Made by a program: the position numbers and the translations under genes. Shown here piece after piece: positions 17,048-24,733 of a stretch of DNA of 52,581 bases. Below the pieces are notes generated by a model. It saw only the letters and a program-made list of their open reading frames with translations. It did not search any database and had not been told where the DNA came from. This DNA is from an uncultured Treponema sp. (GTDB lineage: Bacteria > Spirochaetota > Spirochaetia > Treponematales > Treponemataceae). Positions within the stretch are counted from its first letter, which is position 1. Each line of letters starts with the position of its first letter. The stretch spans positions 1-52,581 of the forward strand of contig CAMOIE010000021.1 in NCBI GenBank assembly GCA_946615905.1, read 5' to 3'.

Positions 17048-18220
17048 ATGGTGAATTACATAGACCTTGAATTGCCAAAGAAAGGCGACACTGTTGTCGT
17101 CGGAATGTCAGGCGGAGTTGACTCGACTTTAACCGCCATGTTATTGAAAGAAAAGGGCTGCCGGGTAATCGGAGTCACTATGTCCTTGTGGAAAGGCGAC
17201 CTGCCGGACTTACCTGACGGAGCGAAACTTCATTCATCCTGCTACGGGCCTGATGAGGTTGAGGACATAAAGGAATGCCAGAAATTCTGCGCTGAAAACG
17301 AAATCGAATACCACGTGATCGACGTAAAAGATGACTACCAAAAACTCGTCCTCGACTACTTCACTTCAGAATACAGGGCCGGAAGAACGCCCAATCCCTG
17401 CGTCCGCTGCAATTCGGTGATTAAATTCGGAGCCCTCCTGCAAGGGGTGATGAACCTGGGAATCGACTTCGACTATTTTTGCACAGGCCATTACGCCCGC
17501 ATAGTCCGCCCTGAGGAAGGATTGTGGGGAAGCGACAAAAAGCCCTGCATGATCGCCTGCGCGACCGACGTGACGAAAGACCAAGCATATTTCCTATATA
17601 GGATTCCGTCTGAAATTCTTGAGAAAGTCAGATTCCCGCTTGGAATGACTGAAAAAAAGGAGACTTTCCGCCTTGCCCACGAAAAGGGACTGGCCGCAGC
17701 AGAGCGAAAGGAAAGCCAGGACTTTATTCCGCCGGAATTTTTCGACCTTCTGTTCAAAGACCAGCCTGGAATTCCCGGAGATATAATCGACCTGGACGGC
17801 CACGTTCTGGGCCACCACAAGGGAATCGAGCATTACACAATCGGCCAGAGGCGGGGGCTTGGAGTCTCGTCAACAAGGCCTCTCTACGTCCACTCGATTG
17901 ACGCGAAAAATCATCTGGTAGTCCTTTCCGGGAACGATGAGCTTTTGACTTCGGGGCTGATTGCGGATGATTTTGCATGGCCTGCGGACGAGGAGCCGAA
18001 GGAAGCATTCAAAGCCCTGGTGAAAATCCGTCTGGCCTCAAGACCTGTTCCCTGCACGGTGGAGCCTTACGAGCCTAAAGACGGGGAGACTTTTACAGGA
18101 AAGCCCTGGAAAATCACATTTGACGAAAAGCAAAGGGCTGTCGCCCCAGGTCAGTCAGCGGTATTGTACATCGACGGCGTGATTTCAGGCGGGGGAATAA
18201 TCGCAAGGGCCTTTAATTGA
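17048..18220 (+). CDS. mnmA: tRNA-specific 2-thiouridylase MnmA, lacking the second catalytic cysteine
   Basis: 390 residues. The PP-loop GMSGGVDS (19-26) and the cysteine motif NPCVRCN (C118 and C121) identify MnmA, which thiolates U34 of tRNA-Lys, -Glu and -Gln. The C-terminal half has GHHKGIEHYTIGQRRGLGV and a closing GQSAVLY segment. The catalytic region usually reads ESQDICF or STGICF, with a cysteine that receives the persulfide sulfur. Here it is KESQDFIP (221-228), with the Ile-Cys pair absent, and the bases at 17707-17736 leave no ambiguity. The protein keeps a CxxC pair, so it could use an iron-sulfur cluster or another sulfur donor. A predicted start GTG/ATG choice is simple: the ATG at 17048. 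Confidence 0.92.
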   Translation: MVNYIDLELPKKGDTVVVGMSGGVDSTLTAMLLKEKGCRVIGVTMSLWKGDLPDLPDGAKLHSSCYGPDEVEDIKECQKFCAENEIEYHVIDVKDDYQKLVLDYFTSEYRAGRTPNPCVRCNSVIKFGALLQGVMNLGIDFDYFCTGHYARIVRPEEGLWGSDKKPCMIACATDVTKDQAYFLYRIPSEILEKVRFPLGMTEKKETFRLAHEKGLAAAERKESQDFIPPEFFDLLFKDQPGIPGDIIDLDGHVLGHHKGIEHYTIGQRRGLGVSSTRPLYVHSIDAKNHLVVLSGNDELLTSGLIADDFAWPADEEPKEAFKALVKIRLASRPVPCTVEPYEPKDGETFTGKPWKITFDEKQRAVAPGQSAVLYIDGVISGGGIIARAFN

Positions 18221-18277
18221 GTAAATCCGCAAAAAAGAGTAATATTTTTTATATTATAGTTTCAAAAGGATGACAGA

Positions 18278-19372
18278 ATGAAAAATCAATTTGAGCCTGG
18301 ACAGGCTGTAGAAACGACAATCGTGCAGATTTCAGGAGACACGGTTTTCATAGATTTGGGGCTGAAAAGCGAAGGTTTTATCGACAAGGCGGAGCTGACT
18401 GACGACAAGGGCAATCTGACCGTCAAAGAGGGCGACAAAATCAAGGCTTATTTTGCTTCCGCGCGCGGAGACGAGCTTAAGTTCACGACAAAAATCGCCG
18501 GTGGAAATGCAGGAGCCGCGGAACTTGAGAGCGCATACAAGTCACAGATTCCGGTTGAGGGTCACGTGGAGAAGGAAATCAAGGGCGGATTTGAAGTCAA
18601 AATCGGCTCTGTCCGCGCATTCTGCCCCTACTCCCAGATGGGCTACAAAAACAGGGCGGAAGCGTCCGCTTACATCGGCCAGCATCTGACATTCCTTATC
18701 ACAGAATACAAAAACGAGGGCAAGAACATCGTCCTCTCAAACCGCAGAATTCTTGAGCAAGAGGAGAGCAGCAAAAAATCCTCACTTGCGGCAAAACTCA
18801 CGGTCGGGACAAGAGTCAAAGGCCCTGTCACAAGAATCGAAAGCTACGGAGCCTTCATCAACTTGGGCGGATTTGAGGCCTTGCTTCCAATCTCGGAGAT
18901 TTCTCACGCCCGCGTGAACAAGGTCGAGGACGTTCTTTCTGTCGGAGAGGAAATCGAGGTCGAGATTATCCGCGCTGACTGGGAACGCAACAAGGTCTCA
19001 GTCTCCCTCAAAAATCTTGAGAAAGACCCCTGGGATTCAGCGGAAGACGACTTTAAGCCCGGAGACAAAATCGATGGAAAAATCTCAAGAATCGCAGGAT
19101 TCGGACTTTTCGTGGAGCTTGCCCCCGGAATCGACGGCCTCGTCCACATTTCAACACTTGAGGATGTCGGGGCGAACACGAACCTCGCGAAAAAATACAA
19201 GGTCGGACAGGATTTTTCTGTAGTCGTGGAAAAAGTCGACTCCGAGAACCGCCGCATCTCGCTGAAACCCGCATCATCAGCCGAGCAGGACACAAGCGCG
19301 AAAGACTATCTTGCCTCACAGGACGATGACGCTGACACCTACAATCCCTTTGCGGCCCTGCTGAAAAAGTAA
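18278..19372 (+). CDS. S1 RNA-binding domain protein (small ribosomal protein S1-like)
   Basis: 364 residues containing four S1-type OB folds: about 1-70 (VETTIVQISGDTVFIDLGLKSEGFID), 85-160 (GHVEKEIKGGFEVKIGSVRAFCPYSQM), 175-245 (GPVTRIESYGAFINLGGFEALLPISEIS) and 258-335 (GKISRIAGFGLFVELAPGIDGLVHIS). The last two are the most canonical. The set resembles a shortened ribosomal protein S1, or the short S1 homologues of low-GC bacteria, and may help mRNA binding to the 30S subunit or act as an RNA chaperone. A full-length S1 could exist elsewhere. The ATG follows AAAAGGATGACAG, and a TATATTATA box lies just upstream. The C-terminal 30 residues are acidic. Confidence 0.87.
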   Translation: MKNQFEPGQAVETTIVQISGDTVFIDLGLKSEGFIDKAELTDDKGNLTVKEGDKIKAYFASARGDELKFTTKIAGGNAGAAELESAYKSQIPVEGHVEKEIKGGFEVKIGSVRAFCPYSQMGYKNRAEASAYIGQHLTFLITEYKNEGKNIVLSNRRILEQEESSKKSSLAAKLTVGTRVKGPVTRIESYGAFINLGGFEALLPISEISHARVNKVEDVLSVGEEIEVEIIRADWERNKVSVSLKNLEKDPWDSAEDDFKPGDKIDGKISRIAGFGLFVELAPGIDGLVHISTLEDVGANTNLAKKYKVGQDFSVVVEKVDSENRRISLKPASSAEQDTSAKDYLASQDDDADTYNPFAALLKK

Positions 19373-19409
19373 AAAAATAGACTGATTCAATCCAAGGACG
19401 GAAATGCGG

Positions 19410-19964
19410 TTAAAAAGACCACAATCCGCCCTTGATTTTCACCGGGACTCCGGCAATCACTTGAAATGACTTGCAGACTTTGAGAAGCCTGTCTGTTAAA
19501 AAACGCATCGTCTCGACATATTCTTTAGTTTCAATCGATAGGGAAAGATTTTGATTCTGGCCGAAAATATCATTTGCGACAAAAACAGTGTGCCGGGCTT
19601 TTTGGCTGACTTGCAAAATCAGATTTAAGATTTCTTCATTTGAGAGTTTATTTCTTTCATCGTCGCAATCAGGCGGGAAAAGGGCATTGGCGCAGAGATT
19701 TCCCAAATCTTCCAGCAGGACTGTGGATTTTTCCGGGATTTCAGGGATTTGCCTGCAGTTTGTCCATTCAATGGTCGAAAAGCCCTTACCTTCCCGACTT
19801 TTACGGTGCTTTTCAATTCTTTTATCAGTGTCGCCGCCGGAAGCTGGGTTAAGAGTCGCAAGATAAATCAGATTTGTCTTTGAGCGTTTCGCCAAAAAGC
19901 AGGCCTGTTCCTCCGCAAATTCGGACTTTCCGGAAGCGGAGCCGCCAATCACCATAATTCTCAT
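19410..19964 (-). CDS. cobU: Adenosylcobinamide kinase / adenosylcobinamide-phosphate guanylyltransferase
   Basis: 184 residues, standard CobU/CobP length. It has the P-loop GGSASGKS at the N-terminus, the conserved KHRKSREGKGFSTIEW segment (family pattern H-R-x-x-R...W-x-T-x-E), the Walker B-like STVLLEDLGNL and VFVANDIFG in place of the more usual VTNEVG. CobU phosphorylates adenosylcobinamide and transfers GMP to it, preparing the corrin for addition of the lower ligand. Its ATG overlaps the cobT stop (ATGA), a translational coupling that supports the assignment. The next downstream gene is convergent. The variant ANDIFG motif is the only departure from family pattern. Confidence 0.9.
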   Translation of the reverse strand: MRIMVIGGSASGKSEFAEEQACFLAKRSKTNLIYLATLNPASGGDTDKRIEKHRKSREGKGFSTIEWTNCRQIPEIPEKSTVLLEDLGNLCANALFPPDCDDERNKLSNEEILNLILQVSQKARHTVFVANDIFGQNQNLSLSIETKEYVETMRFLTDRLLKVCKSFQVIAGVPVKIKGGLWSF

Positions 19965-21028
19965 AGCTTTTTATAAGCCTCGATTTTTATATCCTCAAAA
20001 GTCGGCATTTCCTTGTAGACAGCGAGGGAGCTTTCCAAAAGGGGGAGGAGCATCAAGCCCCCTGTACCCTCGCCCAAATGCATGTCCGCAAAAATCACAG
20101 CATCCAAGCCCATTTCCTTGAGGGCGATTTTGCAGCCGCCCTCCGTTGAAGAATGACTTGCAAAAAAATAATCAGTCGCTGCGGGAGAAAGTCTTGACGC
20201 GCACAATGCGGCCACAGAAGAGATAAAGCCGTCAACCACTAAAGGAAGTGAGCTGTCAGCACCGCCCAAAAAAAAGCCCGTCATCATGGCGATGTCAAGT
20301 CCGCCGACAGCGGAAAGGACATCTAAGACATCTAAAGAATCAATCTTATGGAAGGCGAGAGACTTTTTTATGACCTCGATTTTATGTGCCAGCCCCGCGT
20401 CAGAAAGCCCCGCCCCTTTTCCAGTCAAAATAGCAGGGTCAAGGCCTGTAAGAGCCGCCAAGACGGCGGAGGAAGTCGTCGTGTTTCCGATTCCCATCTC
20501 CCCGGTCAAAAGGATTTTATAGCCTTTTTTTGAGAGACTTTTTGCAAATTCCGCCCCGCGTAAAATTGTCTGGGCGCATTCAGAGCGGCTCATAGCTCGT
20601 TCCCGCAAAAAATTGCAGGTGCCCCGCCTGACATGAAGGTCTGCTATTTTCTCAGATGAGACAGGCTCCTTGATTCCAGCGTCAACCGGGAACAAGTCAG
20701 CCCCGACCACAGCCGCGATTTTACAAGATGAGGCTTTTCCCAAAGATAAATTCTCGGCGACGACTTTTGTCACGGAAGAATCGGTCTGGCTCACGCCCTC
20801 GGCGACAATCCCGTTGTCCGCGCAAAAGACTGCGAGGGCGGCGGGCTTTATTTGGGGAAAAAGATTTTTCTGGCAGGCGGCAAGCCGGGAGACGATTTTC
20901 TCAAAACGGCCGAGACCGCCAAGTGGCTTTGCTATAGAATCCCAGCGGCTTTGCGAGGCCCCGTAGATTTTTTTATCGATTGGGCGGATTTTTTCGCACA
21001 AGTTTTTCAAGTCATCTTCTAAAGTCAT
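19961..21028 (-). CDS. cobT: Nicotinate-nucleotide-dimethylbenzimidazole phosphoribosyltransferase
   Basis: 355 residues, normal CobT length. Typical segments are KPLGGLGRFEKIV near residue 35, the VFCADNGIVAEGVS region, the LTGEMGIGNTTTSSAVLAAL segment, VGGLDIAMMTGF, and near the C-terminus HSSTEGG with MHLGEGTGGLM, which contains the catalytic glutamate. CobT makes alpha-ribazole phosphate from nicotinate mononucleotide and a benzimidazole base, the lower ligand of cobalamin. It overlaps cobU by 4 bases and lies downstream of cobB, with a type I repeat in the 136-base gap. The ATG follows AAGGAAAAATC. Confidence 0.95.
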   Translation of the reverse strand: MTLEDDLKNLCEKIRPIDKKIYGASQSRWDSIAKPLGGLGRFEKIVSRLAACQKNLFPQIKPAALAVFCADNGIVAEGVSQTDSSVTKVVAENLSLGKASSCKIAAVVGADLFPVDAGIKEPVSSEKIADLHVRRGTCNFLRERAMSRSECAQTILRGAEFAKSLSKKGYKILLTGEMGIGNTTTSSAVLAALTGLDPAILTGKGAGLSDAGLAHKIEVIKKSLAFHKIDSLDVLDVLSAVGGLDIAMMTGFFLGGADSSLPLVVDGFISSVAALCASRLSPAATDYFFASHSSTEGGCKIALKEMGLDAVIFADMHLGEGTGGLMLLPLLESSLAVYKEMPTFEDIKIEAYKKL

Positions 21029-21049
21029 GATTTTTCCTTATTTACAGGC

Positions 21050-21149
21050 GTTAGCGCTGGAAGCCCCGGAGTTCCCGCAATCTGCGGGAATGAGCGGCAG
21101 CGAAGGGCGGACATAGCGACCGTCTGCCGGAGGCAGACCGGAACGCCCG
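21050..21149. repeat. Type I structured intergenic repeat, copy B
   Basis: A 100-base element with the same conserved blocks as 15093-15180 (GTTAGCGCTGG, AGCCCCGGAGT, ATGAGCG, AGCGAAGGGCG, ACATAGCGACC, GGAAC-CCC). Its two hairpins have different sequence but pair perfectly: TTCCCGCA/TGCGGGAA (21072-21090, loop ATC) and GTCTGCC-GGA-GGCAGAC (21122-21138). It lies between cobT and cobB. Confidence 0.8.
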
Positions 21150-21164
21150 AATTTTTATCACTTT

Positions 21165-22652
21165 TCATCGTTTACAGCTCCCGCAATTCGCACAATTGGA
21201 ACAGGAGCCACAGGATTTTTCTTCGGCGGACGAGGCGTACAAAAGAGCTGAGAGGACGAAATTTTCTGCCCAGACGGGGTTCGACGGAAAATACAGATGT
21301 GGGAATCCCGCGAAAATGTTCTTCTCAATCATTTTTCGCCTTGACGAACAGGGGGAAGCGGGACTTTGCAGCAGGGGGACGCTTGAGGCAAAGCAGTTCC
21401 ACTCGCGGCCGTCTGGTTTTCTCGCGGTGCAGGCAGAGCCGTTTTCGCTTGTGTCAAAATAATGGAACTCGTGGGCGCGGATTTTGTCGCCTTTTTTACA
21501 TAAAATCGTGTCCTCTGCCGCCGTAATCTCGCAGTAGCCGAAACGGACTAAATGACCCTCGTTCTTAAAGGAGCCTGGCAAAAGTCCCAAAAGCTGCAAA
21601 TACAAAAATCCTCCGCATTCGGCAAAGACCGGGCCTCCATTGCGGGCAAAGTGTTTTATCGAAGCGGCCGAAATCCTGTTTTCCGCCAGTTCCATCGGGA
21701 AAAGCTGGGGGTAGCCGCCGCCAAGATAAAGGGCCGAGCAGTCAGGAGGAAGAGGCTCGTTTTTAAGCGGTGAGAAAAATTCGATTTCCGCCCCGAATTT
21801 CTCAAGCAGTTCAAGGTTCTCGCGGTAGTAAAATGAAAAGGCTGAATCCCTTGCGACAGCGATTTTGACTTTCGCGGGGCTTTTTCTCTCAGAGAGTTCC
21901 ACAGGTTGATTAAGGGTTAAATCCGGGGCAGAAGAGGCGATTTTGAGCAGTTTTTCCAAATCCAGGGATTTTTCAAGCGAGGAAGCCAGAATAGAGATTT
22001 TTTTATCCAGACTGCTGACTGAATCCGGGGTGGAAAGGCCGAGATGGCGGCTTTCAAGGGCTGAGTCTGAAAGATTCTCAACGAAGCCTAAGACAGGGAT
22101 TTTTGAGATCCGCTCGATTTGAGGGACAAGACGGTCAAAGGTCTTTTGGGAGCAGCGGTTTAAAATCAGACCTGAGACAAGGGAGCGGTCGCCGTTTTTT
22201 TCCATGAAGGAGCAGATTCCCTCGATTATGGCGCAAAGGCTGTAGGATTTTTTGTAGGCATCCACAAGCAAAATCACCGGACAGGAAAGCTCTTTGCAGA
22301 CTTCATAGGAGGAAGATTTTAATGAGTCTCCCCCCTGCCCGTCGTAGTAGCCCATTGCCCCCTCTATTACGGCTATTGAGGAAGCGCGGCAGTCAGAAGC
22401 GAAAATTTCTTTTATTTGTGCGGAAGAGCCTGAGTCAGAGGAAAAATACAGATCGATATTTCCGGACTTTACTCCGCAAAATGAGTGGAACTGTGGGTCG
22501 ATGAAATCAGGGCCGATTTTTACGGCGGACGGCGGAAGAGGAAGCCTTCCTTCTACAAAAGCCTTTTTTAAAAGCGAAAGAAGGGCGCAGGTGACGGAAG
22601 TTTTTCCGCTTGAGGAAGACGGGGAGCATATTGCCAGGCGGGGAATATTCAT
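21165..22652 (-). CDS. cobB: Cobyrinic acid a,c-diamide synthase with CxxC-repeat tail
   Basis: 495 residues. The N-terminal ATP-binding domain starts with SPSSSSGKTSVTCALLSLL and has VKIGPDFIDPQFHSF. The C-terminal glutamine amidotransferase domain has YLGGGYPQLFP, the nucleophile motif FAECGGFLYL and HEFHYFDT. CobB/CbiA amidates the a and c side chains of cobyrinate. The last 15 residues carry five cysteines at exact three-residue spacing (C481, C484, C487, C490, C493), a tail outside the usual family end that may bind metal. No Shine-Dalgarno precedes the ATG; a T-rich run and TAGAAT box lie just upstream, so a very short leader is possible. A copy of the first 32 codons and the upstream region occurs at 24849-25007. 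Confidence 0.92.
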   Translation of the reverse strand: MNIPRLAICSPSSSSGKTSVTCALLSLLKKAFVEGRLPLPPSAVKIGPDFIDPQFHSFCGVKSGNIDLYFSSDSGSSAQIKEIFASDCRASSIAVIEGAMGYYDGQGGDSLKSSSYEVCKELSCPVILLVDAYKKSYSLCAIIEGICSFMEKNGDRSLVSGLILNRCSQKTFDRLVPQIERISKIPVLGFVENLSDSALESRHLGLSTPDSVSSLDKKISILASSLEKSLDLEKLLKIASSAPDLTLNQPVELSERKSPAKVKIAVARDSAFSFYYRENLELLEKFGAEIEFFSPLKNEPLPPDCSALYLGGGYPQLFPMELAENRISAASIKHFARNGGPVFAECGGFLYLQLLGLLPGSFKNEGHLVRFGYCEITAAEDTILCKKGDKIRAHEFHYFDTSENGSACTARKPDGREWNCFASSVPLLQSPASPCSSRRKMIEKNIFAGFPHLYFPSNPVWAENFVLSALLYASSAEEKSCGSCSNCANCGSCKR

Positions 22653-22733
22653 GCCGACATTCTATCAAAAAAAAGAAAAAAAATCGCCATTGAGCAGTAG
22701 ATTTTGTGAGGGGGAATGACCTAATACAGCCGC

Positions 22734-22859
22734 CTATGCGGATTTTTTTGCAGAATTTTCTGATACTGAAATCAAAAGGTTTGGAACATACAAATCTTCA
22801 TCCAAAGAATCCCAGTGAATACCTAGCCCGCCTCCGCTCAATTCCTTTTTAGTCTCCTT
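22734..22859 (-). pseudogene. DUF2442 gene remnant (C-terminal part)
   Basis: The minus-strand frame ending in TAG at 22734-22736 encodes 41 residues with GGGLGIHWDSLDEDLYVPNLL. This matches the C-terminal pattern of DUF2442 proteins (G-x-G-I-x-W-x-x-L-D-E-D-L). There is no ATG or GTG in the frame and a TAA lies upstream, so only the end of the gene remains. DUF2442 genes often pair with DUF4160 genes in toxin-antitoxin-like modules; no partner is visible. The rest of the 22653-23001 gap holds the promoter-like site at 22865 and a short hairpin (CGCCGCTTGTCGGCG, about 22926-22940), and nothing else I recognise. Confidence 0.55.
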
Positions 22860-22864
22860 TCCGT

Positions 22865-22894
22865 ATTATACCACAATTTTCAAGAATTTTGCAA
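22865..22894 (-). promoter_or_regulatory. Promoter-like site upstream of the DUF2442 remnant
   Basis: On the minus strand TTGCAA (22889-22894) and TATAAT (22865-22870) are 18 bases apart. The site belongs to an approximately 80-base block that recurs at 25417-25500, including an 11-base TTGTGGTATAAT core. Confidence 0.55.
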
Positions 22895-23001
22895 AAACGT
22901 GATTCCAGTCAATCTTTTTTCAGTTCCACGCCGCTTGTCGGCGTTGCCCGGTCCCAAAACTGTTATGGTTAGGAAGTCCAAAAGCTGACCGGTTCGCCGC
23001 C

Positions 23002-23574
23002 CTAAAACTCCCGCACTACTCGAACTGAATTAGCAGCCGTCTTGAAACCGCTTAACGCGACGCCATTCTCGAAACTTATGGTCCATGCCCAATCTTTTCT
23101 GCCATAATGCTGGCTCGAACTCCAGTAGAAGGCATTATTTGACAAGCTGTCGGCCGTTCCGCATTTTGCAAGCGAGGCGTTAACTGCGGCCCTGGCCGAG
23201 TAAAGCTCTTGCAGCTCCTTTGCGGACGGAATGTACCAGCCGCCAGAAGAAGAAATATCAATCAAAGGACTAGCCGCACGCAATGAAAGGTCGGAATCAT
23301 CAGAATTCCCGGAAGCCCCGGAAGACTTGGATGAAAGCTCGTTTCCGTAAATGTCAGTTGCGGTCAGGTAAATGCCGAAGGCGTTTCGGTAGTCATCTGA
23401 AAAAGAAACTTCTGTAAACTCCGGACTGTCATCATCTTCGTCTATATCTTTTATGAAGTCAAAAAATCCAGAACAGGAGGAGAAGAGCAAAGACAGGCTG
23501 AGAATCAGGGCAATAACTGCGCTGTGTAGAATTTTCAGAGTCATCTGGCTAAAGTTATTTTTCTCAGTCTTCAT
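23002..23574 (-). CDS. Chimeric lipoprotein with truncated DUF1566/FISUMP-like C-terminus
   Basis: 190 residues. The signal region (LHSAVIALILSLSLLFSSCSG) has an LFSSC lipobox. Residues about 15-110 are nearly identical to the N-terminus of the large lipoprotein at 25599-29012, including the acidic DFIKDIDEDDDSPEF segment. At SSSGGW the two diverge. This protein continues with WYIPSAKELQELY, NNAFYWSSSQHYG, SFENGVALS and VRVVREF, the core pattern of DUF1566/Fibrobacter-type domains but short. It therefore looks like a mosaic in which a common lipoprotein anchor has been joined to a different surface domain. The ATG follows GGAGGAGCGA. It lies 25 bases downstream of the YoeB toxin gene, and may be read through from that operon. 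Confidence 0.75.
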   Translation of the reverse strand: MKTEKNNFSQMTLKILHSAVIALILSLSLLFSSCSGFFDFIKDIDEDDDSPEFTEVSFSDDYRNAFGIYLTATDIYGNELSSKSSGASGNSDDSDLSLRAASPLIDISSSGGWYIPSAKELQELYSARAAVNASLAKCGTADSLSNNAFYWSSSQHYGRKDWAWTISFENGVALSGFKTAANSVRVVREF

Positions 23575-23599
23575 TCGCTCCTCCTGGCTGGCTCAAGTT

Positions 23600-23860
23600 C
23601 TATCTGTCTTCGTAGTGACCGCGACACTGTGCAATGCGCATAGTCCCATCTATCACCTTGTAGACAAGACGGTCCTTCTCGTTGATCTCACGGCTCCAAT
23701 AACCGTCGTGATTTTTTAGAGGCTCTGGATGCCCCAGCCCTTTCTCTGGATTACGCTCGGCATCCTTTATCAGCTTGTTGATTTTCTTGACAGTCTTTTT
23801 ATCGTTGTCAAGCCAGAATTCATAGTCAGCCCATGCCCTTTCCGACCAAATTTTTTCCAT
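23600..23860 (-). CDS. yoeB: YoeB/Txe-family mRNA interferase toxin
   Basis: 86 residues, the standard YoeB length. Segments are IWSERAWADYEFWLDNDKKT, INKLIKDAERNPEKGLGHPEPLK, GYWSREINEKDRLVYKV and the closing QCRGHYEDR. YoeB cleaves mRNA at the ribosomal A site. The catalytic Glu/Arg/His/Tyr set (E of GLGHPEPLK, R in WSREIN and DRLVY, H and Y of GHY) appears present. It follows the antitoxin gene by 6 bases in the usual antitoxin-toxin order. Family members more often pair with YefM; here the partner is of RelB/DinJ type, a combination seen in other genomes. Confidence 0.92.
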   Translation of the reverse strand: MEKIWSERAWADYEFWLDNDKKTVKKINKLIKDAERNPEKGLGHPEPLKNHDGYWSREINEKDRLVYKVIDGTMRIAQCRGHYEDR

Positions 23861-23866
23861 AGATTT

Positions 23867-24115
23867 TTACACCTCTACAAGCTCATGGACTTTGCCCTTG
23901 CCAGCCTCAAGTTCCGCGATGCTTTCCGAAAGCCATTTCTGATTGGCCTCGCTGTAGAAGGGGTCGCCCTCGGCCTCAACGGAGATTTTGTTCTCGTGGA
24001 TGCATTTTTTTACGAACATCGTGATTGCGGATGACACGGTGATTCCCGTGTAGTCGCAGAGCCTGTCGAACATAGACTTTGAGTTATCATCAATACGAAT
24101 GCTTAGTGTTGCCAT
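23867..24115 (-). CDS. RelB/DinJ-type antitoxin
   Basis: 82 residues starting MATLSIRIDDNSKSMFDRLCDYTGITVSSAITMF. This is the ribbon-helix-helix pattern of RelB/DinJ antitoxins, which bind operator DNA through the N-terminal strand and neutralise the toxin with the C-terminal part (here FYSEANQKWLSESIAELEAGKGKVHELVEV). It is 6 bases upstream of yoeB. A promoter (TTGACA-17-TACAGT) and a TGTATTG/CAATACA inverted repeat overlap upstream, consistent with autoregulation. A paralogue with the same N-terminal pattern lies at 24456-24722. Confidence 0.9.
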   Translation of the reverse strand: MATLSIRIDDNSKSMFDRLCDYTGITVSSAITMFVKKCIHENKISVEAEGDPFYSEANQKWLSESIAELEAGKGKVHELVEV

Positions 24116-24139
24116 ATATTTTCACCTCTTTATGTTAAC

Positions 24140-24172
24140 TGTATTGCTGAATATATGATTTGTCAATACAAG
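24140..24172 (-). promoter_or_regulatory. Promoter and operator of the relB-yoeB pair
   Basis: On the minus strand TTGACA (24163-24168) and TACAGT (24140-24145) are 17 bases apart. Inverted half-sites TGTATTG (24142-24148) and CAATACA (24166-24172) overlap both boxes, a layout suited to repression by the RHH antitoxin. Confidence 0.65.
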
Positions 24173-24186
24173 TTTCCACGCCTTGT

Positions 24187-24212
24187 CATGCTGGACTCGT
24201 TTCAACATCTCT
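24187..24212. repeat. REP-like imperfect palindrome
   Basis: ATGCTG and CAACAT around CATGCTGGACTCGTTTCAAC form an imperfect 6-base stem with one mismatch. It resembles a palindrome (ATGCTGAACTTGTTTCAGCAT type) found dispersed in many bacterial genomes. The rest of 24213-24315 shows nothing I recognise. Confidence 0.4.
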
Positions 24213-24315
24213 CGTCACCGCGCACACCTCATTTTCACAGGGGCAAAACAGCGGTGAAACCTGATGGCCACTTGCTCTAGAACTTGCTTATTTCCGGCAT
24301 TGTCTCCTACTCGCC

Positions 24316-24463
24316 TTATTTGTCGCCATAATGACCACGGCACTGCTGAACGACTATCAAATCATTTTCAACTCTGTAAACAAGGCGGTCTTTGCCATTT
24401 ATTCGGCAACTGCCAAAACAGGTAGTCATCAAAGGCAGACTCCGCAAAGGCTATTTTAGACAC
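24316..24463 (-). pseudogene. YoeB toxin remnant with internal deletion and frameshift
   Basis: A GTG at 24461-24463 overlaps the antitoxin stop codon and starts VSKIAFAESAFDDYLFWQ, the N-terminus of a YoeB toxin. The frame then changes by one base and continues GSCRINGKDRLVYRVENDL...QQCRGHYGDK to a TAA at 24316-24318, the C-terminus of the same family. About 50 central codons, including the GKPEPL catalytic segment, are missing. The toxin is therefore inactive, leaving the antitoxin upstream without an intact partner. The call rests on matching both ends to the intact copy at 23600-23860. Confidence 0.8.
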
Positions 24464-24722
24464 GCTCCATAGCCTCCAGCTCGTCCATTGTTTTTACGAC
24501 AACCTTTCCTTTTTTTATTTCTCTGTCGGCTTTTTTGAGAGCCTTCATATTCTGCTCGCCGTAAAATGGGTCGTCGTCAATTTCAAAGGGAATCCTGTGC
24601 TCGCGAACGACTTTACGCGCAAAAATATTTACCGCGGTGGAGACATTCATTCCTACGGAATTGCAAAATGAGTCAAAGGCTTTCTTTGTCGCGTCGTCCA
24701 TTCTTATGCTAAGTGCTGCCAT
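24456..24722 (-). CDS. RelB/DinJ-type antitoxin without an intact toxin
   Basis: 88 residues beginning MAALSIRMDDATKKAFDSFCNSVGMNVSTAVNIFARKV, the ribbon-helix-helix N-terminus of RelB/DinJ antitoxins. The C-terminal part (PFYGEQNMKALKKADREIKKGKVVVKTMDELEAMERV) is the toxin-binding arm. The start codon follows TAGGAGGAATATT. Its cognate YoeB gene directly downstream is reduced to the two ends. The protein may still repress its own well-formed promoter, or cross-neutralise or regulate the neighbouring pair. Confidence 0.88.
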   Translation of the reverse strand: MAALSIRMDDATKKAFDSFCNSVGMNVSTAVNIFARKVVREHRIPFEIDDDPFYGEQNMKALKKADREIKKGKVVVKTMDELEAMERV

Positions 24723-24733
24723 AATATTCCTCC

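Noticed and set aside
15093..21149. Integron attC sites, prompted by GTTAGCG and GGAAC ends
   Set aside because: The order of the ends is wrong for R'' and R', and there is no integrase or cassette pattern in the window.
22653..22740. Cobalamin riboswitch before cobB
   Set aside because: The upstream 90 bases are a T-rich run without a B12 box or multi-helix fold.
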